Source: Dehalococcoidia bacterium (lineage in GTDB: Bacteria > Chloroflexota > Dehalococcoidia > GIF9 > AB-539-J10). From it: a stretch of 9,745 nt of DNA. The position numbers and the translations under genes are program-made. The stretch covers positions 1 through 9,745 of the forward strand of contig PWUO01000128.1 of the NCBI GenBank assembly GCA_003562555.1, read 5' to 3'. The notes beneath the pieces are model-generated. The model was not told the DNA's origin, searched no databases, and was given only the letters and a program-made list of their open reading frames with translations. This document shows, in pieces, positions 6,762 to 9,745 of this stretch; position 1 is the stretch's first letter, and each line of letters starts with the position of its first letter.

Positions 6762-6790
6762 TTGGTATTCGGCCACGAACTAAGTACAAT
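6762..6790 (+). promoter_or_regulatory. Sigma70-type promoter of the zinc-finger gene-lspA-rluD operon
   Basis: TTGGTA (6762-6767, 4 of 6 to consensus), a 17-nt spacer and TACAAT (6785-6790, 5 of 6). The predicted start near 6797 leaves a leader of about 33 nt containing GGTGAGG (6811-6817), 12 nt before the ATG at 6830. Confidence 0.6.
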
Positions 6791-6829
6791 ACCGTCATCG
6801 GCGGTCAGAAGGTGAGGTAAGACCAGGAT

Positions 6830-7198
6830 ATGGCTACTAGAGAACAGTTGCGCGCTAAGCTCGAACGCGACAAGGCCCAGGTGCTGGAGCGACTCGAACT
6901 TCTCAAGGCAGACAGTGACAGTGCGGGCGATTCCCGCGAAGGCAGTCCCTTCGGCAAGAGAGAAGAGGAGGCCACGGAGGCCTTCGAGCTCGAGAAGCGT
7001 CTTGCAATGGAACGCAGTCTTCGCGATAGTCTTGCTGAGCTTACTCGCGCCCTCGGACGATTCGATGCAGGCACCTACGGCACATGCGAGCAGTGCGGCA
7101 ACGAGATTGAACCCGATCGGCTTGAGGCCCGCCCTCAGGCAAGTCTCTGTATGCGATGCAAGGCACAGAAGTCCAAGAGTGTTTCAGGTGCTCCGTAG
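6830..7198 (+). CDS. TraR/DksA-type C4 zinc-finger protein
   Basis: Small protein of 122 residues. An N-terminal charged helical region (about 1-80) resembles the coiled coil of DksA/TraR proteins, and a C-terminal four-cysteine zinc finger follows: C86-x2-C89 in YGTCEQCG and C107-x2-C110 in SLCMRC. The spacing and the GTYGTCEQCGNEI wording are typical. DksA and TraR act in the secondary channel of RNA polymerase through an acidic tip between the two helices. No clear D-x-x-D-x-A tip is visible here, only REEEATEAFELEKR, so it may belong to the shorter YteA/YocK-like branch of uncertain function. It is first in an operon: its last 20 nt overlap the proposed lspA start. The ribosome site GGTGAGG is 12 nt from the ATG, a rather long spacing. 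Confidence 0.85.
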   Translation: MATREQLRAKLERDKAQVLERLELLKADSDSAGDSREGSPFGKREEEATEAFELEKRLAMERSLRDSLAELTRALGRFDAGTYGTCEQCGNEIEPDRLEARPQASLCMRCKAQKSKSVSGAP

Positions 7199-7709
7199 GA
7201 AAGCCCTTCTCGGCGCGGCCGTGCTTTCTCTGGCCGTCATCGCCGATCAGATCACCAAGGAATGCGTCAGAGGCTCCCTTGCACTGGGGGAGTCTCTGCA
7301 CGTCTTCGGGCCTGTACACCTGACGCATGTACAGAACACTGGTGCCGTCTTCGGACTGGGCCAGGGATACACCATCATACCCACCGTGGCCTCCATCGTT
7401 GTACTGATAACCATACCGTTCATCCTGCGCCATATGGTTGTGCATCACAATTACAAGCCCACGAACTTCGAGACGTTCTCAATCAGTCTCATCGCGGGAG
7501 GGGCGATCGGCAATCTTATCGATCGAATCTTGTTTTCGGCGGTAACTGACTTCATCGATGTGGAAATCCTTCCCGGCGTCAGGTGGCCTGCGTTCAACGT
7601 GGCGGATGCCTGCATAGTAGTGGGAACTATACTTGTCCTCATCATCCTGTTCAGGCGCTCTGCGTCAGAGGGCGGCCGCATGGAGAGCCTCAGCGATGAC
7701 CCAAGCTGA
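7179..7709 (+). CDS. lspA: Lipoprotein signal peptidase (signal peptidase II)
   Basis: Inner-membrane aspartic peptidase that removes the signal peptide of prolipoproteins after lipid attachment. From GTG 7179 it is 176 residues (E. coli 164), with four hydrophobic segments at roughly 9-25, 62-82, 96-114 and 137-158. Family motifs are ADQITK (22-27), NTGAVFG (53-59), GGAIGNLIDRI with catalytic D115, DFIDV, and WPAFNVADA with catalytic D143. The frame is open far upstream through the zinc-finger gene, but the protein family begins here. GTG 7188 is an alternative start, and neither has a strong ribosome site, so translation may depend on coupling to the upstream gene. Its 3' end overlaps the next gene by 14 nt. 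Confidence 0.93.
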   Translation: MFQVLRRKALLGAAVLSLAVIADQITKECVRGSLALGESLHVFGPVHLTHVQNTGAVFGLGQGYTIIPTVASIVVLITIPFILRHMVVHHNYKPTNFETFSISLIAGGAIGNLIDRILFSAVTDFIDVEILPGVRWPAFNVADACIVVGTILVLIILFRRSASEGGRMESLSDDPS

Positions 7710-8634
7710 CATCATCAGCACGTCTCTGACCATCAACTCGACCGAGACAAGTGACCGGCTTGATGTGTACCTCGCCACGCACGCCTGCAACATGACACGA
7801 TCACGTGCACAGCGCCTCATACGCGACGGCCTGGTCTCGGTGAACGATACGCCGTGTAAACCAGGACAGCCTGTCCACGTAGGAGATTCGATACACATCC
7901 GGTTGCCGGTTGAGCCCGGCCCTCCTGTGGCTGAACCACTTCCCCTGTGTGTGCTGTATGAGGACAAGGACATGGTGGTCCTGGACAAACCGCCCGGAAT
8001 GGTGGTGCACCCGGCCCCGGGACACTATCACCACACACTGGTGAACGCACTTCTCGACCGTTATCCTGATATTCGATGTGGAGAGGCTATGCGCCCGGGT
8101 ATAGTTCACAGACTCGACAAGGACACCTCGGGCATTATGGTGATCGCCAGACATGTCGAAGCCAGGGAATGGCTCAGCGCCCAGTTCAAGGCCGGCTCGG
8201 TGGGCAAGGTATACCTCGCGCTCGTCACAGGGCGGCTCGAGCAAGACGGACTGATTGACGCCCCGATCGGCCGTCACCCGGTTCATCGCAAGCGAATGGC
8301 AGTGACGTCCACGGGCAAGCATGCGCTGACCTACTACTCTCCTATAGAGCACTTCGACGGCTTCACACTGGTGGAAGCCCGGCCCGTCACAGGACGCACT
8401 CACCAGATCAGGGTTCACCTCGCCGCCATGGGACATCCGATTGCCGGCGACCGGACGTACGGCCCACGCACTGCATGGCGTAAGCTTGAACCCGGGCTTC
8501 AGCGCCACTTCCTTCATGCCGCCACACTCAAGCTGAAACCCCTTCACTCGGACCTTGACGTAGTATTCACCTCCCCATTGCCCTGTGATCTGACCACAGT
8601 AGTGTGCCAGCTACGAGGCCAGCCACTGCCCTGA
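7696..8634 (+). CDS. rluD: RluA-family 23S rRNA pseudouridine synthase, RluD-like
   Basis: Converts specific uridines in rRNA to pseudouridine; RluD acts on helix 69 of 23S rRNA (1911, 1915, 1917) in late large-subunit assembly. The protein has 312 residues. An N-terminal S4 RNA-binding domain (about 20-70, with TRSRAQRLIRDGLVSVN) precedes the catalytic domain. The latter shows VVLDKPPGMVVHP, HRLDKDTSGIMV with catalytic D141, GKVYLALV, and RPVTGRTHQIRVHLAAMGHPIAGDRTYG. The S4 domain and the wording fit RluD better than RluA, but the exact target site is inferred. ATG 7696 has GGAGAG 8 nt upstream and overlaps the end of lspA; the frame is open to 7633 but that extension lacks family similarity. 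The lspA-rluD pairing is widespread in bacteria. Confidence 0.93.
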   Translation: MTQADIISTSLTINSTETSDRLDVYLATHACNMTRSRAQRLIRDGLVSVNDTPCKPGQPVHVGDSIHIRLPVEPGPPVAEPLPLCVLYEDKDMVVLDKPPGMVVHPAPGHYHHTLVNALLDRYPDIRCGEAMRPGIVHRLDKDTSGIMVIARHVEAREWLSAQFKAGSVGKVYLALVTGRLEQDGLIDAPIGRHPVHRKRMAVTSTGKHALTYYSPIEHFDGFTLVEARPVTGRTHQIRVHLAAMGHPIAGDRTYGPRTAWRKLEPGLQRHFLHAATLKLKPLHSDLDVVFTSPLPCDLTTVVCQLRGQPLP

Positions 8635-8636
8635 CC

Positions 8637-8665
8637 TTGCCCCTCCATCTTAGACATGGTATAGT
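8637..8665 (+). promoter_or_regulatory. Sigma70-type promoter for the coiled-coil gene and possibly gltX
   Basis: TTGCCC (8637-8642, 4 of 6), a 17-nt spacer and TATAGT (8660-8665, 5 of 6), placed just after the rluD stop. The expected start near 8672 is only about 8 nt before the ATG at 8680, giving an almost leaderless mRNA. Confidence 0.55.
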
Positions 8666-8679
8666 GCGCACACTTCACT

Positions 8680-8961
8680 ATGGACAGCAAACAATACCTG
8701 GAATCGTTGGACCGCCTCGCTGGCGAACAGAACCGGCGCGAGAGCAAACTGCTCGCCGAGCTGCTCGGCGATGCGGGGTATGATGATCTGGCGGCATATG
8801 AAGCCAATCTCGCCGAGCAGCAGAGCAGGCTGCTGTTCTCGATTCAGGCCGAGCTTGAAGACACCGAGATGGCACTCAGGAGGGCTGAACAGCTCGCCCA
8901 GAAGCTGAAGAGGCATCTTGAGCGATTGAAGGGCCTGCAGAAGGTTCTTTCCTCCAAGTGA
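8680..8961 (+). CDS. Small charged coiled-coil protein of unknown function
   Basis: I do not recognise this 93-residue protein. It is rich in Leu, Glu, Gln, Arg and Ala, has no cysteine or tryptophan, no signal peptide and no membrane segment. Sequence pattern predicts a helical protein. Residues 1-30 form one amphipathic stretch ending at GDAGYDD, and residues about 36-92 form a long heptad-like helix with basic residues toward the end (RRAEQLAQKLKRHLERLKGLQKVL). This suggests a two-helix hairpin or a dimeric coiled coil in the cytoplasm. It has no ribosome site: the promoter -10 box ends 14 nt before the ATG. gltX follows after 70 nt on the same strand and may be cotranscribed. The good promoter and balanced coding pattern argue for a real gene; function is unknown. 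Confidence 0.65.
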   Translation: MDSKQYLESLDRLAGEQNRRESKLLAELLGDAGYDDLAAYEANLAEQQSRLLFSIQAELEDTEMALRRAEQLAQKLKRHLERLKGLQKVLSSK

Positions 8962-9031
8962 CGTCTACCGACTGCCTGCAGCCGGACGCGTACCTGGCTA
9001 CGAGGACCGGTGCATGCAGGGAGCCTCGTCA

Positions 9032-9745
9032 ATGGTAAGTGATACTCATCGTTCCGTCAGAGTACGATTCGCGCCAAGCCCAACCGGTCATCCTCACGTT
9101 GGCAACATTCGCACCGCGCTGTTCAACTGGCTCTTCGCACGAAATAGTGGCGGCATCTTCGTATTGCGAATTGAGGACACAGACACCGCACGTCGCGTGG
9201 AGGGTGCAGTCGAATCCATTATGGAAGGACTCGCCTGGCTGGGGCTGGACTGGGATGAAGGCCCGGTATTCCAATCGGACAGGTTGCCACTGTACGTCGA
9301 CGCCGCCGAGACCCTGATCGAGAAGCGTGCAGCCTACCGCTGTTTCTGCACGCCGGAGCGACTGGAAGAGGTCAGGGCTGAGATGATGCGGCAGCATCTC
9401 CCTCCCAAATATGATGGCCATTGCAGAGAGCTCGACCCGGCAGAAGTCACCTCGTGCATGGAGGCGGGCATTCCATCCGTGGTGCGCTTCAGAACTCCAC
9501 GGGAAGGAGAAACGACCTTCAACGATCTCGTCCGCGGTCAGGTGACCTTCGGAAATGCGACGCTTAATGACTACGTTCTCCTCAAGTCTGACGGCTACCC
9601 TACCTATCACCTTGCGAACGTGGTCGACGATCATGACATGCGAATCACGCACATCATGCGCGCTGATGAATGGATCTCCAGTACACCGCTGCACGTAATG
9701 CTCTATGCCGCGTTCGGTTGGGAGCCTCCCGAGTTCGCACATCTG
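9032..9745 (+). CDS. gltX: Glutamyl-tRNA synthetase, N-terminal part
   Basis: The first 238 codons lie in the window and remain open at the right edge; the whole enzyme is usually 460-500 residues. It attaches glutamate to tRNA-Glu (in many bacteria also to tRNA-Gln, for later amidation). Seen motifs are the class I signature FAPSPTGHPHVGN (13-25, HIGH-like H22-V-G-N), ARTALFNW-like RTALFNWLFAR, LRIEDTD, the zinc-type C104-x-C106 with YDGHC131, and NVVDDHDMRITHIMRADEW before the truncated end. The KMSKS loop lies beyond the window. ATG 9032 has AGGGAG (9018-9023) 8 nt upstream. It follows the coiled-coil gene by 70 bp, with no obvious terminator between. Whether it charges only tRNA-Glu cannot be told from this part. 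Confidence 0.95.
   Translation, partial: MVSDTHRSVRVRFAPSPTGHPHVGNIRTALFNWLFARNSGGIFVLRIEDTDTARRVEGAVESIMEGLAWLGLDWDEGPVFQSDRLPLYVDAAETLIEKRAAYRCFCTPERLEEVRAEMMRQHLPPKYDGHCRELDPAEVTSCMEAGIPSVVRFRTPREGETTFNDLVRGQVTFGNATLNDYVLLKSDGYPTYHLANVVDDHDMRITHIMRADEWISSTPLHVMLYAAFGWEPPEFAHL

Noticed and set aside
6915..7178. An N-terminal extension of lspA reaching back through the zinc-finger gene
   Set aside because: The extension is out of frame with a good zinc-finger gene and is not similar to LspA, whose first membrane segment starts just after 7200.
7801..8547. A 248-codon minus-strand frame opposite rluD
   Set aside because: It is a shadow of the conserved pseudouridine synthase and has no recognisable domain.
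8583..8599. Hairpin CTGTG-7 nt-CACAG near the end of rluD as a terminator
   Set aside because: Only 5 bp, within coding sequence, with no T-run after it.
8663..8674. AGTG-CGCA-CACT inverted repeat over the -10 box and start point before the coiled-coil gene
   Set aside because: Four-base arms are easily chance; noted only because of its position.
9011..9018. The palindrome TGCATGCA just before the gltX ribosome site
   Set aside because: Short, with no further pairing; it does not form a leader structure such as a T-box.
9029..9742. A 237-codon minus-strand frame at the right end
   Set aside because: The plus strand here encodes an unmistakable glutamyl-tRNA synthetase that is open to the window edge.

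Overview
The window is ordinary chromosomal, gene-dense DNA from a moderately GC-rich bacterium. No mobile elements, CRISPR arrays, rRNAs or tRNAs were seen. A HrcA/CIRCE heat-shock operon, an SHMT with a TLRGPRGG active-site loop, a short TraR/DksA-type zinc-finger gene beside lspA and rluD, and an ATP-type PEP carboxykinase-like gene after dnaK together suggest Chloroflexota, perhaps a Dehalococcoidia or SAR202-like lineage. That placement is an impression from gene content and protein style, not a phylogenetic result.

Left part (1-1431, minus strand): the first 26 codons of prs (PRPP synthetase), with its own extended -10 promoter and Shine-Dalgarno (SD) site, lie downstream of glyA (serine hydroxymethyltransferase). 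glyA has a good sigma70-type promoter whose -10 box ends only 9 nt before the favoured ATG, so its mRNA may be leaderless. Both products feed one-carbon and nucleotide metabolism.

Centre (1432-6760, plus strand): a divergent promoter (TTGACA, 17 nt, TAGATT) followed directly by a CIRCE operator drives hrcA-grpE-dnaK and a fourth gene. dnaJ would often come next. Here the fourth gene starts one base after the dnaK stop and encodes a divergent ATP-type phosphoenolpyruvate carboxykinase. The main catalytic residues are kept, but the nucleotide loop is changed. A 15-bp imperfect hairpin lies between this operon and the next promoter.

Right part (6762-9745, plus strand): a promoter (TTGGTA, 17 nt, TACAAT) leads into three overlapping genes: a TraR/DksA-type zinc-finger protein, lspA (lipoprotein signal peptidase) and an RluA/RluD-family 23S rRNA pseudouridine synthase. 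A second promoter (TTGCCC, 17 nt, TATAGT) then precedes a 93-residue charged coiled-coil protein of unknown function with almost no leader. After it comes the N-terminal half of gltX (glutamyl-tRNA synthetase), which runs off the window.

The points most worth a second look are the PEPCK-like gene locked into the CIRCE-controlled chaperone operon, its altered P-loop, the two predicted leaderless transcripts, and the unknown coiled-coil protein.
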